Shown one piece after another: positions 18,694 through 27,692 of a DNA stretch of 64,000 nucleotides. The position numbers and the translations under genes are program-made. Numbering within the stretch: the first letter of the stretch is position 1; every line of letters begins with the position of its first letter. The notes beneath the pieces were generated by a model. It was not told the DNA's origin and ran no database searches. It saw only the letters and a list, made by a program, of their open reading frames with translations. The DNA comes from an uncultured Roseburia sp. (GTDB taxonomy: Bacteria; Bacillota; Clostridia; Lachnospirales; Lachnospiraceae). Where the stretch lies: assembly GCA_947573605.1 (NCBI GenBank), contig CANPGM010000002.1, positions 62,001 through 126,000 on the forward strand, given 5' to 3'.

Positions 18694-19323
18694 TTATCCT
18701 TCGATTCCCACCGCTTCTTTTGCCAGACGATCAGCCTCTTCATTTCCGTCTATTCCGGAATGTCCTTTTACCTTTACAAATCGTATTGTGATCCTGTCTC
18801 TCACAGATTGCATATAATCAAAGTATGCAGCCGTTCCTGCCTTATTCCGCTTCCAGGCTCCCACAGCCCACATTTCGATTCCCATATAGTCGTAATATAT
18901 CGTCAATTCGGACAGCTTTAATTCCAATGCCTTTCTTACGGCCGCCATACAACCCGATATTTCCCCGGCTACGTTCCGCATAGACGCCATTTCGGCATCT
19001 TTGCCGGCCCCCTGCAGTATCTCCTTTTTCCCCCCATGCACAAGAAACCCTCCATAGCCATACACACCGGAGGCAGCATGAAAAGAACCGTCGACAAACG
19101 CATAATTATCCGGCAGTTCTTCCACGGACGCCTCACCGTCTCCCAAACGTTCTACTTTTTCTCCGCTTGATGCCGCTAAAAACATTTCCGCTCCTTTGCG
19201 CGAAGAAAATCCTTTATAAACGGCTCCCGCATAGCCCGAAACCATTTTTTTACAATCTTCCCAGGATAAATAAATTCCCGGCGTCCTTCCCTTTTTTACT
19301 GCATAATACTTTTTTACCGCCAT
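18694..19323 (-). CDS. Ribonuclease H with N-terminal hybrid-binding (viroplasmin) domain
   Basis: 209 residues. N-terminal caulimovirus-viroplasmin/hybrid-binding domain (KKYYAVKKGRTPGIYLSWEDCK ... GFSSRKGAEMFL, about 4-48) and a C-terminal RNase HI fold: Asp in AFVDGSFH, Glu in NVAGEISG, Asp in IYYDYMGIE and Asp in GNEEADRLAKEA form the DEDD catalytic set. It degrades RNA in RNA-DNA hybrids in the cytoplasm. It lies between the DUF218 protein (14 bp upstream) and the M14 peptidase. The two-domain form is common in Firmicutes. Confidence 0.93.
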   Translation of the reverse strand: MAVKKYYAVKKGRTPGIYLSWEDCKKMVSGYAGAVYKGFSSRKGAEMFLAASSGEKVERLGDGEASVEELPDNYAFVDGSFHAASGVYGYGGFLVHGGKKEILQGAGKDAEMASMRNVAGEISGCMAAVRKALELKLSELTIYYDYMGIEMWAVGAWKRNKAGTAAYFDYMQSVRDRITIRFVKVKGHSGIDGNEEADRLAKEAVGIEG

Positions 19324-19337
19324 GTTCTCCTGCCTCC

Positions 19338-20105
19338 TCAGCCGTTAAAAATCCATTGCTGCAAAATACCATATAGTTCCCGCACATAATAAGTGGGAAG
19401 ACAAACAAAAAAAGTATGCGCCGGATAACTGTAACTCTTAAGCCCCCGTTTTTTTGCAATAAGTTCCGCACGATACGAATGAAACTCACTGGTAATGATT
19501 ACCACTTCTTCCGGCAGGCCCTTTTCTTTTATAATCTGTGCGGAAAACTCCAGATTCTCACGCGTTGAAACGGAACGATCCTCCAGAATCAGCCGTTCGC
19601 CGGAAATCCCCATTTCGGTCAGACACTGATACATACACTGGGCTTCCGAAATATTCTCGTCTTCTCCTTTACCGCCTGATAAAATACAGAATGCTTTCGG
19701 ATTTTCGCTTAAATACCGATAAGCCGCTTCTATCCGCTCCTTTAAAATCAGGCTTGGCCGATCTCCCTTTACGCGACAGCCCAGCACTACTGCCGTCACA
19801 TTTTCCGGAGGACGATTTTGCGCGGCTTTGATCATAAAAATCGTTTCCGCAGCCGCGGTAAGCATCACGCCAAGCAGAACGATTCCGATTAGACCGACAA
19901 ACGCTTTGCCGCTTTTATTTATGCAGAGATCTTTGATAAAATGATGCACCTTTCGCATAAAAAGTCCGTAGAAAAAGATCCCTCCCGTTATTAGCATTCC
20001 CGTCACATTCCCAATATTGGCAGTTCTCTCCGTAAAGACCGGCGCGATAAAAAACAAAAATCCTACTGCGGAAAGAACTGCAATCACTAATTGAACTTTA
20101 TTCAT
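19338..20105 (-). CDS. DUF218 (YdcF/SanA-like) membrane protein
   Basis: About 255 residues with three hydrophobic segments in the first 95 residues (VQLVIAVLSAVGFLFFIAP, a second near IGNVTGMLITGGIFFYGLF, a third near FVGLIGIVLLGVMLTAA), then a DUF218 domain: AVVLGCRVKGDRPS, CILSGGKGEDE, SVSTRENLEFS, VIITSEFHSYRAELIAKKRGL. Family members are implicated in envelope integrity and vancomycin tolerance, but the reaction is not known. ATG at 20105 chosen over two upstream in-frame starts because AAAGGA precedes it. Followed closely by the RNase H gene. Confidence 0.85.
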   Translation of the reverse strand: MNKVQLVIAVLSAVGFLFFIAPVFTERTANIGNVTGMLITGGIFFYGLFMRKVHHFIKDLCINKSGKAFVGLIGIVLLGVMLTAAAETIFMIKAAQNRPPENVTAVVLGCRVKGDRPSLILKERIEAAYRYLSENPKAFCILSGGKGEDENISEAQCMYQCLTEMGISGERLILEDRSVSTRENLEFSAQIIKEKGLPEEVVIITSEFHSYRAELIAKKRGLKSYSYPAHTFFVCLPTYYVRELYGILQQWIFNG

Positions 20106-20153
20106 ATTTCCTTTCATTCCGCCGCTTCTGCAGCTTTCCCCTTTCGTCAAATT

Positions 20154-20188
20154 AAGCTGCCGATGAAGATCCCTTCAAACGGCAGCTT
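20154..20188 (-). terminator. Terminator after the zinc-ribbon gene
   Basis: Minus-strand AAGCTGCCG and CGGCAGCTT form a 9-bp perfect stem followed by AATTTG. It separates the zinc-ribbon gene from the DUF218 gene. Confidence 0.65.
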
Positions 20189-20220
20189 ATCCTTTCGCAA
20201 GTACGGCTATGAATCCACTG

Positions 20221-20571
20221 TCAGATTAATTCCAGCTTACATGCGCCTCTCATATTCAGCGGACATTCATAGGTTGAATCGGTTCCGCTTTTACCGATAT
20301 AGGAAAGCGGACATTTCCTGCAGTCTCCGGCATTGAAATCAGACGGCAGCTCAAATTCGATTCTGCCTCTCAGCATTCCGTTTACAAGATTTTTCTTTTT
20401 GATATTATCCCATCCCAGAACCTGATTGCAGCCCATACATTTATCCATACCATGCGTTACCGCACGTTTGCAAGTCGGACACGCATAATAGGATTCCCCG
20501 TTTTTATCAAAATTCTCCACAACCTCCGCCGGAAACTGTTTAATAAGTTCGGCACGCAAATCACTGTGCAT
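20221..20571 (-). CDS. Uncharacterised zinc-ribbon protein
   Basis: 116 residues, no membrane segment. Two cysteine clusters are visible: CPTC...CMGC (about 31-50), a four-Cys zinc ribbon, and CRKCPLSY...CPLN...C in the C-terminal third, possibly a second metal site. No catalytic motif is recognised. A strong AAAGGAGG lies ten bases before the ATG. It follows the surface nucleotidase gene by 25 bp and so is probably transcribed with it. Role unknown; nucleic-acid or protein binding would be the usual guess for such ribbons. Confidence 0.75.
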   Translation of the reverse strand: MHSDLRAELIKQFPAEVVENFDKNGESYYACPTCKRAVTHGMDKCMGCNQVLGWDNIKKKNLVNGMLRGRIEFELPSDFNAGDCRKCPLSYIGKSGTDSTYECPLNMRGACKLELI

Positions 20572-20596
20572 TGTTTACAGACCTCCTTTATTTATA

Positions 20597-23500
20597 CTAT
20601 GCTCTTTTTCTCCCGCTGTTTACCGCCGCCATTCCGCAGGCAAGGAAAAGAAACGCCAATACAATTACTCCCGCGCCATCGTCCGAAGTTTTCGGCGCTG
20701 CAACTGTAATACTGCTGCCCGTTTCCTCCTTTTTTAATGAATCCGTTTTCTCTGCCGCCGGCAGCTTTCCAATCGGAACCGTTTCTCTTATATGACAGAT
20801 TCCGCATTCGCGATACTGCTCTCCCGGCGTTGTTTCGGTCGCGGATCTGCTTATCATCCAGTCGCCAAAATGATGTCCTGTAGTCGGAAGAACTTCTTTT
20901 ATCGTTTCATCGCCGCGGACAATATAACGATATCCTTCCTCCGCGCAGCTTGGGGCTTTATACCCCGCCGCAATTACCTTAATTCTGCCCTCGCCATACG
21001 GATCCGCATATATGCCGTCCGCCTGAATCTTTCCGCCAAGCGTATCCACAATATAGTTAATCAATACCTGATTGTCTATTAAAACCTCATCCTGAAGAAC
21101 TTTATTTCCCATAAACATCGTAAAACCGTCTCCGCCGCTTTTTAACATGTAATTATGAGAAGCGACCGTATAAACTTTTGTCAAATCAAGCGCCTCTTTG
21201 CCGACCATAACATTTTTAACACGGTATTCTCCGTCGACTCTTACAAACATGTTCTTCTCGTCTTTTACAACCGATTCCGGTATGTTGGTATCGATTTCAT
21301 AAGTAAGACCGGAAACCTGAAGAAAACCGCCGCTTTCTCCGATACCTGCTGCGCTCGCGCCAAGCTCTAACGCATCCAGTATCTGCTGTCCCGTCGCTTC
21401 AACCACACACGCCATATTCCCAAACGGATGAACGCTTATGATGTCTCCGTACGTAATATCGCCTTTCTTTATCGTTGCACGGATACCGCCTCCGTTTACA
21501 AATGCAATGTCGGCGCCAAGTTCTGTCCGATAAGCATCGGCGCATAAATCGCCGAGATTGGTTTCCTGGCTTCTTACCATTCTATTTCCGCTGACCGGAT
21601 TATTTACTACAAGATCTACCTCCGTCCTTGCCACAACCGTATTCTGCAATGCATCAAACTGCTTTGTAATATCATTTACAAATGCAAGCGTCTCTGCATC
21701 CTGCGCCTGAAAGCCGGTAATCAGCTCGCTTGAAATACTGCCGTCCGCTTTAATGGTAAGTTTCCCAAGCGACGAAAGCTTCGTTCCGGTAGAAGTCAGC
21801 AGCACTTTCTTTCCGTTTTTGTCCGTACACTCTTCAGACGGAATCGTACTGTGCGAATGTCCGTCTAAAAATACGTCGATGCCCGCAGTATTTGCAATAA
21901 TTTCTTCCGACGTATACGGTACGCTTGAAGGATCGACGCCTGCATGTCCGACTGCTATAACATAGTCCGCGCCTGCCGCCTTCGCTTCATCAATTGTTCT
22001 CTGTACCTGTGCATATAAGTCCTGCCCGTTGTTTCCCTCGCAGAAACCGTAAATATAATTTCCGTTTCCGTCCTGGAAATAAGTCGGCGTGGATTTTGTA
22101 AACGTTTCCGGCGTCGTAATTCCGATATAGGCAACGTCCGTATCCCCATAGGATTTCATTTTATAGCCGTCAAACACCGTTTCGCCGGTTTTTAAGTCTA
22201 TAAAATTACAGGATATATAATCATAAGAGACCGTTTCCGCAAGCTTTAGGAAGTTATCCATTCCGTAATCATATTCATGATTGCCCGGCACTGCAAGCGA
22301 GTACCCGGTCTGTTCCATTATTTCCGCAATATAGGCTCCTTTGGAAAGCGTGCCGATTACACCGCCCTGAATCGCATCCCCGGCGTCTACCAACTCAACA
22401 TAGCCGCCCAAAGCCTCCATGTCTTTTTTATACTGTGCAACTGCCGCATAACCGAGACAGGTCACATGCCCGTCTTCGTCAATTGCCTGCTCGTATGCAT
22501 TATGCGCATCGTTGGTATAAAGCACTACAATGTCATCGTTTTTTTCCGTAAGGATTTCTATTCTTCCGTTTCCGTATGGATCCGCATAAATACTGTCTGC
22601 TCTGATTTCGCCCCCAAGCGTATCCACAATATAATTAATCAATACCTGATTATCAATCAAAACCTCATCCTGAAGAACTTTATCTCCCAGGAACATTGTA
22701 TAACCGTCTCCGCCGCTCTTTAACATATAGTTATGGGAAGCAAGCGTGTATGTTTTTGCCAGATCCAACGGTTTACCGTCCACTTTTACGTTTTTCACAC
22801 GGTATGCTCCGTCGACTTCAACAAACATATTTTTATCGTCAAGCTTTACGGAGCTTGGAATAGTGGTATCAATTACATATGTAAGGCCAGACGTCTGAAG
22901 AAAGCCGCCGCTCTCTCCTTCTCCCACCGCGCTTGAACCAAGCTCTAACGCATCCAGTATCTGCTGACCCGTCGCTTCAATCACACACGCCATATTTCCA
23001 AACGGATGAACATTTATAATATCTCCGTAAGTAATGTCACCGGCTTTGATTTCCGCACGAATCCCACCGCCGTTTACAAAGGCAATATCCGCGCCAAGCT
23101 CCGTCCGATAAGCGTCCGCACACAGGTCGCCGAGATTCGTCTCTCTGCTCCTTACCATGCGTTCTCCCGTCGCCGGATCATTTACTACCAGGTCTATCTC
23201 CGATTTTGCTACTACTCGATTCTGCAATGCGTCAAACTGTTCCGTAATTTGATTTACAAACGCAAGCGTCTGCGCGTCCTGCGTTTTAAAATCCGTAACC
23301 AGCTCGCTTGTGATCCTTCCGTCCGTTTTGATTGTAAGCTTTCCGAGTGAAGAAAGCTTTGTTCCGGTGGAAGATAAAACTACTTTATTTCCGTTTTTGT
23401 CCGTACATTCTTCCGAAGAAATTGTACTGTGAGAATGTCCGTCTAAAAATGCATCAATACCCGCCGTATTTGCGATTATTTCCTTTGAAGTCCACGGCGT

Positions 23501-24325
23501 ACTCGCCGGATCGGTACCGACATGTCCGACCGCAATAATATAATCGGCGCCTGCCGCCTCTGCAGCGTCGATCGTTTCCTGTACGCGGTCGTACAAATCT
23601 CTGCCGTTATTTCCCTCACAGAAGCCATAGATATAGTTCCCGTTTTCATCCTGAAAATAAGTCGGCGTGGATTTTGTAAACGTTTCCGGCGTAGTGATAC
23701 CGATATAGGCGACGTCGGTATCCCCGTAGGATTTTATCTCATATCCTTCAAACACCGGTTTCCCGGTTCTTAAATCCATAAAATTACAGGATATATAATG
23801 GTAAGAAACCGTATCCGCAAGACTTAAAAAGTTGTCCATTCCGTAATCATATTCATGATTACCCGGCACTGCAAGAGAATAACCGGTCTGTTCCATTATT
23901 TCCGCAATGTAAGAGCCTTTCGAAAGCGTACCGATTACGCCGCCCTGAATCGCGTCTCCCGCATCGACCAACTCTACATAGTTTCCGGCAGCCGCCATAT
24001 CTTTTTTATATTGCGCAACCGCAGCATAACCGAGACATTTTACAACACCCGCCTCATCCAGCGCCTGCTCATACGCATTATGCGCGTCATTGGTATAGAG
24101 CACCACTATATCGCCTTCCGCCGCAGTTTCCTGTACCTCCAGCTCAGTTACCTCCGCCGACTTTTCAGGCTGTTGTTCGTTAGTCGAAGCCCGAAGCCCG
24201 ATTTCGTCAGACCATACAACCTCTTCGTCTGCGCCGTACCCGGTCCCTGCATAAACCGGCAGCCCGGACGCAAACACCGCAGACGCAAGAATTGCAGACA
24301 ACGTTGCTTTTATCTTTTTTTTCAT
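20597..24325 (-). CDS. Secreted tandem-duplicated 5'-nucleotidase/cyclic phosphodiesterase (UshA-like), cell-wall anchored
   Basis: A 1242-residue surface enzyme with two complete UshA-type units, residues about 72-597 and 598-1120. Each unit has the calcineurin-like metal set (NDAHN, DAGDAIQGG, GNHEYDYG, GHSHST) and a C-terminal substrate domain (NLGDLCADAYR, NGGGIRA, SGGDG). Expected activity is extracellular hydrolysis of nucleotides and UDP-sugars for phosphate and nucleoside uptake. The N-terminal signal peptide is MKKKIKATLSAILASAVFAS. The C terminus carries a Cys-rich module (SCAEEGYRY, GICH), then APKTSDDG, a hydrophobic helix and RKRA, resembling a (N/S)PKTGD-type sortase signal. The start at 24325 has GAGAGGGAG. 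The two units are near-identical, indicating recent duplication. Confidence 0.93.
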   Translation of the reverse strand: MKKKIKATLSAILASAVFASGLPVYAGTGYGADEEVVWSDEIGLRASTNEQQPEKSAEVTELEVQETAAEGDIVVLYTNDAHNAYEQALDEAGVVKCLGYAAVAQYKKDMAAAGNYVELVDAGDAIQGGVIGTLSKGSYIAEIMEQTGYSLAVPGNHEYDYGMDNFLSLADTVSYHYISCNFMDLRTGKPVFEGYEIKSYGDTDVAYIGITTPETFTKSTPTYFQDENGNYIYGFCEGNNGRDLYDRVQETIDAAEAAGADYIIAVGHVGTDPASTPWTSKEIIANTAGIDAFLDGHSHSTISSEECTDKNGNKVVLSSTGTKLSSLGKLTIKTDGRITSELVTDFKTQDAQTLAFVNQITEQFDALQNRVVAKSEIDLVVNDPATGERMVRSRETNLGDLCADAYRTELGADIAFVNGGGIRAEIKAGDITYGDIINVHPFGNMACVIEATGQQILDALELGSSAVGEGESGGFLQTSGLTYVIDTTIPSSVKLDDKNMFVEVDGAYRVKNVKVDGKPLDLAKTYTLASHNYMLKSGGDGYTMFLGDKVLQDEVLIDNQVLINYIVDTLGGEIRADSIYADPYGNGRIEILTEKNDDIVVLYTNDAHNAYEQAIDEDGHVTCLGYAAVAQYKKDMEALGGYVELVDAGDAIQGGVIGTLSKGAYIAEIMEQTGYSLAVPGNHEYDYGMDNFLKLAETVSYDYISCNFIDLKTGETVFDGYKMKSYGDTDVAYIGITTPETFTKSTPTYFQDGNGNYIYGFCEGNNGQDLYAQVQRTIDEAKAAGADYVIAVGHAGVDPSSVPYTSEEIIANTAGIDVFLDGHSHSTIPSEECTDKNGKKVLLTSTGTKLSSLGKLTIKADGSISSELITGFQAQDAETLAFVNDITKQFDALQNTVVARTEVDLVVNNPVSGNRMVRSQETNLGDLCADAYRTELGADIAFVNGGGIRATIKKGDITYGDIISVHPFGNMACVVEATGQQILDALELGASAAGIGESGGFLQVSGLTYEIDTNIPESVVKDEKNMFVRVDGEYRVKNVMVGKEALDLTKVYTVASHNYMLKSGGDGFTMFMGNKVLQDEVLIDNQVLINYIVDTLGGKIQADGIYADPYGEGRIKVIAAGYKAPSCAEEGYRYIVRGDETIKEVLPTTGHHFGDWMISRSATETTPGEQYRECGICHIRETVPIGKLPAAEKTDSLKKEETGSSITVAAPKTSDDGAGVIVLAFLFLACGMAAVNSGRKRA
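20957..24112 (-). repeat. Tandem direct repeat of 1578 bp inside the nucleotidase gene
   Basis: Unit A (about 22535-24112) and unit B (about 20957-22534) are in frame with an offset of exactly 1578 bp (526 codons), measured from the shared GNHEYDYG-coding stretch at 22261 and 23839. Differences are mostly third-position changes with a few clustered amino-acid changes. Confidence 0.9.
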
Positions 24326-24406
24326 AACTCTCCCTCTCTTTCCGTTTTTTAACAGCATAAGTGTATCACACTCCCCGGCTGTTTTCATCTCTTTTCCTAA
24401 ATTTTT

Positions 24407-24964
24407 TCAGAGACTGATTATTTTTTGAAACAGGAAAGGATTTATGTAGCTTTCTGTCAGACATCCGAGAAGCACCAGAACAAAGACAACTGCCGCAAGA
24501 GTCCATGTCCGCTTTTTTTCTAAACGATAATTCGCATCGGAACGATGTTTTACCGAATAGCCGCTGTTTCCGAGACTCCTTTCCCATACATAAAAGGCAA
24601 AAAAGTAAAAGGGACCGTGCGGAAGCAGCACGGCAGCTGCCAAAACGCAGCCAAAAACCCCGTTTGTCAAAACGGAAATGGTAAAGAGACTGCCAAGCGT
24701 AAGGCCAAGCAGACTATAACAGCCTTTTGCTACAATTTGTTTCGGAAGTGTCTTTGCCAGTAAAAAAACAAATAACACGATTTTCATCCGAAGCAGCAAA
24801 ACATAAACAAAATAACGCTCTCCCGACACCGGCTGAAAAGACAGCGTTCGGAGCGTATATCTGTTCACCATTCCATTTGCCGAAATCCATTCGTTTCCAA
24901 ACAGATTAATCAATATAATTCCTATAAAAAAAGAAAGAAAAAAAATCCAACTGTTCCGCTTCAT
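24407..24964 (-). CDS. SpoIIM/DUF95-like membrane protein
   Basis: 185 residues with about five membrane helices. LLPHGPFYFFAFYVW resembles the PHG motif of stage II sporulation protein M, which in B. subtilis works with SpoIID and SpoIIP in septal peptidoglycan remodelling during engulfment. Context supports the call: it lies directly downstream of a NudF-like NUDIX gene, as spoIIM does in Bacillus. Similarity is weak in the rest of the chain, so a related DUF95 permease-like protein is the alternative. Confidence 0.65.
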   Translation of the reverse strand: MKRNSWIFFLSFFIGIILINLFGNEWISANGMVNRYTLRTLSFQPVSGERYFVYVLLLRMKIVLFVFLLAKTLPKQIVAKGCYSLLGLTLGSLFTISVLTNGVFGCVLAAAVLLPHGPFYFFAFYVWERSLGNSGYSVKHRSDANYRLEKKRTWTLAAVVFVLVLLGCLTESYINPFLFQKIISL

Positions 24965-25050
24965 ACCTTTATTTTATGCAGTCACATCTCTTTTCTTTCC
25001 TGTTTTTTTCCGTTTCCTGCGCGAGGTAAAACCAGCCGTCTTTTTCCTTC

Positions 25051-25635
25051 CTATCCCTGTTTGAAGACAGCGTGTTCGCTCTGCCTCTGCTCTTCCTGGC
25101 TCAGCAGATTCTTATAAGCCAGCAGCGCGGATACTGTCTTGGCGTCCTGAATTTTCCCTTCATATATTTGTCCGCAAAGCTCGTCGATATCGCACGCCTC
25201 CACATCAATCGACTCTCCCTCGTCAAGATGCTGTTTTCCCGGATAAAGATCCCGCGCCAGATAAACATCTATAAACTCGTCGCAAAATGCAACCGTCGTC
25301 TTAAGGGAAATTAAAAACGTCAGATTATCGCTGCAATATCCGGTTTCCTCTTCAAGCTCTCTGGCCGCACAGATTCTGGTATCCTCCGTGACACTGTCGC
25401 GCGAACCCGCCGGAATCTCTAACGTCATACGTTCTATCGCATTCCGGTACTGCCTTACCATCAGCACCTTTCCGTCCTCCCGCACCGGCACTACTGCTGC
25501 GGCTCCCTTTCGATGAGAAACAAAATCCCATTCTTCCGTTTTTCCGTTTGGGAGCTCCATTGTATCCGTATAGATATCCAAAATTGCTCCCTTTCTCAGT
25601 AATTCACGTTTTATACGCTTTACCTGTCCGTCCAT
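25051..25635 (-). CDS. NUDIX hydrolase, ADP-ribose pyrophosphatase type
   Basis: 194 residues. The NUDIX box is present as GSRDSVTED...AARELEEETGY near residues 77-100, with one extra residue between the first Gly and Glu compared with the textbook GX5E spacing. VVPVREDGKVLMVRQYRNAI and EIPAG before the box are typical of ADP-ribose pyrophosphatases (NudF). It probably clears ADP-ribose in the cytoplasm. A GGGAGG site precedes the ATG. It lies upstream of the SpoIIM-like gene, a Bacillus-like pairing. Confidence 0.88.
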   Translation of the reverse strand: MDGQVKRIKRELLRKGAILDIYTDTMELPNGKTEEWDFVSHRKGAAAVVPVREDGKVLMVRQYRNAIERMTLEIPAGSRDSVTEDTRICAARELEEETGYCSDNLTFLISLKTTVAFCDEFIDVYLARDLYPGKQHLDEGESIDVEACDIDELCGQIYEGKIQDAKTVSALLAYKNLLSQEEQRQSEHAVFKQG

Positions 25636-25659
25636 CTTTTACCTCCCATATTCTTTCTT

Positions 25660-25797
25660 CGCACTCTCTGCAAGTTCGCTTTGCGAACATGTGAATACAT
25701 GCGTCTAATGACGCAGGTTCCCATAAGGATTCGGGTGTCAAAAGAATTTGCCGGCCATTAGCCTGAAACCTGCCTTTTGACGTGCGAACCCTGAAAG
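25660..25797. repeat. Intergenic palindromic repeat, copy 1
   Basis: Between rny and the NUDIX gene, directly after the rny terminator. It shares with the element at 47935-48018 the blocks GGATTCGGGTGTCAAAAG and AAACCTGCCTTTTG, whose ends pair as inverted arms (TCAAAAG against CTTTTGA). The left part adds a GCGTC-TAAT-GACGC hairpin also seen near 41615-41640. Confidence 0.75.
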
Positions 25798-25798
25798 G

Positions 25799-25839
25799 TA
25801 AAAAAGGCCGGATATCGGAAACCCGATATCTGACCCTTT
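25799..25839 (-). terminator. rny terminator
   Basis: Minus-strand CAGATATCGG pairs with CCGATATCCG around a short loop, and the stem is followed by CCTTTTTT. It closes the rny transcript, and the intergenic repeat begins at once after its T-tract. Confidence 0.85.
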
Positions 25840-25848
25840 ATCTGCTCT

Positions 25849-27396
25849 CTATTTCGCAAAATCCGTAACTCTGGATTCACGAATCACATTTACTTTAATC
25901 TGACCCGGATATTCCAGTTCAGATTCAATCTGCTTTGCAATGTCGCGCGCCAATAATATCATATCGGCATCGTTTATCTGTTCTGGAATAACCATAATAC
26001 GAATCTCCCTGCCTGCCTGAATAGCAAAGGATTTCTCTACACCCTTAAATCCGTTTGAAATATCTTCTAACTGCTTTAATCTGTTGGTATATGTGTCAAG
26101 CGTCTCTCTTCTTGCGCCCGGCCTTGCCGCACTAATTGTATCGGCAGCCTGTACAATACACGCAATCAGCGATTCCGGCTCTACGTCGCCGTGATGCGAC
26201 TCTACTGCGTTTATAATCAGCGCGGATTCTTTGTACTTTCTGCACAAATCCACACCGATCTGAATATGTGAGCCTTCCATGTCACGATCCACGGATTTCC
26301 CGATATCATGTAATAATCCGGCTCTCTTTGCGGATCTTACGTCAATACCGATTTCCGCTGCCAATAACCCGGAAAGCTGTGCAACTTCAATCGAATGCTT
26401 TAATGCATTCTGTCCATAGCTTGTCCTGAATTTCATTCTGCCAAGCAGCTTAACAAGCTCAGGATGGATTCCGTGCACACCAACCTCAAGAGTAGCAGCT
26501 TCTCCTTCCTCGCGAATCATTGTCTCCACTTCTCTCTGCGCTTTTTCCACCATTTCCTCAATTCTGGCCGGATGGATTCTTCCGTCCACAATTAATTTTT
26601 CCAGCGCAATACGAGCTACTTCTCTTCGAATCGGATCAAATCCCGAAAGAATAACTGCTTCAGGCGTATCGTCAATAATTAAATCAACGCCTGTCAACGT
26701 CTCTAACGTACGGATATTACGTCCCTCACGTCCGATAATCCTTCCCTTCATCTCATCATTCGGAAGCTGAACGACGGAAATTGTCGTCTCGGAAACATGA
26801 TCCACCGCACATTTCTGAATTGCGGTTACTACATATTCCTTTGCTTTTTTCTCAGCCTCTTCCTTTGCCCTGATTTCCATTTCGCGGATCAGTTTTGCAG
26901 TGTCAAGCTTAACATCATCTTCAACGGTTTTTAAAAGATATTCCTTTGCCTGTTCGGAGGTTAATCCGGAGATTCTTTCCAGTTCCTGTAAACGCTCTTC
27001 ATTGAGCTTTGCAACTTGCGCCTTCTGCCTGTTAATTTCCTCTTCTTTTGCAGCAAAACCGGCTTCACGCTTCTCAATGGCTTCCAGCTTTCGATCCAGA
27101 TTCTCTTCCTTCTGGACAATTCTCCGTTCGCTTCGCTGTATCTCGCTTCGGCGTTCTTTGATTTCCTTGTCTATATCGTTCTTCATCTTTATAGACTCTT
27201 CCTTCGCCTCGAGCATTGCCTCGCGCTTTCTGGTCTCCGCTGTCTTTACTGCTTCGTCAATGATCTCGCGCGCCTTATCGTCCGCATTCCCGATTTTCGT
27301 ATCCGTAACTTTTTTCTGATATGCGGTCGTAATAAGCGCCGTTGCGACTGCAGTAATAACAAGTGTTATAACAACAGCTATCACTATGTGCAGCAC
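25849..27396 (-). CDS. rny: Ribonuclease Y
   Basis: Membrane-anchored endoribonuclease that initiates mRNA decay in Firmicutes. 515 residues: N-terminal membrane helix (about 2-25), a long charged coiled coil (about 35-150), a KH RNA-binding domain with [13 protein letters not shown], and an HD metal-dependent domain with [10 protein letters not shown] and VESHHGDVE. Initiation is at GTG 27396, with AAAGGAGG nine bases upstream; no better start exists. It is transcribed alone between recX and the NUDIX gene. Confidence 0.97.
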   Translation of the reverse strand: MLHIVIAVVITLVITAVATALITTAYQKKVTDTKIGNADDKAREIIDEAVKTAETRKREAMLEAKEESIKMKNDIDKEIKERRSEIQRSERRIVQKEENLDRKLEAIEKREAGFAAKEEEINRQKAQVAKLNEERLQELERISGLTSEQAKEYLLKTVEDDVKLDTAKLIREMEIRAKEEAEKKAKEYVVTAIQKCAVDHVSETTISVVQLPNDEMKGRIIGREGRNIRTLETLTGVDLIIDDTPEAVILSGFDPIRREVARIALEKLIVDGRIHPARIEEMVEKAQREVETMIREEGEAATLEVGVHGIHPELVKLLGRMKFRTSYGQNALKHSIEVAQLSGLLAAEIGIDVRSAKRAGLLHDIGKSVDRDMEGSHIQIGVDLCRKYKESALIINAVESHHGDVEPESLIACIVQAADTISAARPGARRETLDTYTNRLKQLEDISNGFKGVEKSFAIQAGREIRIMVIPEQINDADMILLARDIAKQIESELEYPGQIKVNVIRESRVTDFAK

Positions 27397-27422
27397 AGGA
27401 GCACCTCCTTTATGAAATTTTC

Positions 27423-27453
27423 ATTGTACATATAACATATAAAATTAAGTCAA
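27423..27453 (-). promoter_or_regulatory. Possible rny promoter
   Basis: Minus-strand TTGACT (27448-27453), a long 19-bp spacer and TACAAT (27423-27428), 27 bp before the start codon. The spacer is longer than ideal. Confidence 0.4.
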
Positions 27454-27578
27454 ATACCCCGCCGCAGGCAGTGAGGCATCGATCTTGCAACACAGCAAGC
27501 TGCAGGGTATGACCCTCGCGGCATTCGCCAAATATCCGCGAGGGCGCGGCTATCTGGCTCATTGCTCGCGGGAATAAA
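27452..27578. repeat. GC-rich intergenic hairpin element upstream of rny
   Basis: Nested inverted repeats unlike the AT-rich surroundings: CCCTCGCGG (27513-27521) pairs perfectly with CCGCGAGGG (27536-27544), CCGCGAG recurs as CTCGCGG further right, and ATACCCCGC pairs with GCAGGGTAT around 27455-27511. It has the look of a mobile palindromic repeat or a structured leader. Confidence 0.55.
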
Positions 27579-27692
27579 TTTTCTGTCATAAATAACAACA
27601 GTTCAATTTTATTCTATTTTATGTCCGATGTCAAGTAAATTACTTTTCAAAATGTACAATTCGCACAAAGGTTTACAGAAACCGCTGTGCAT

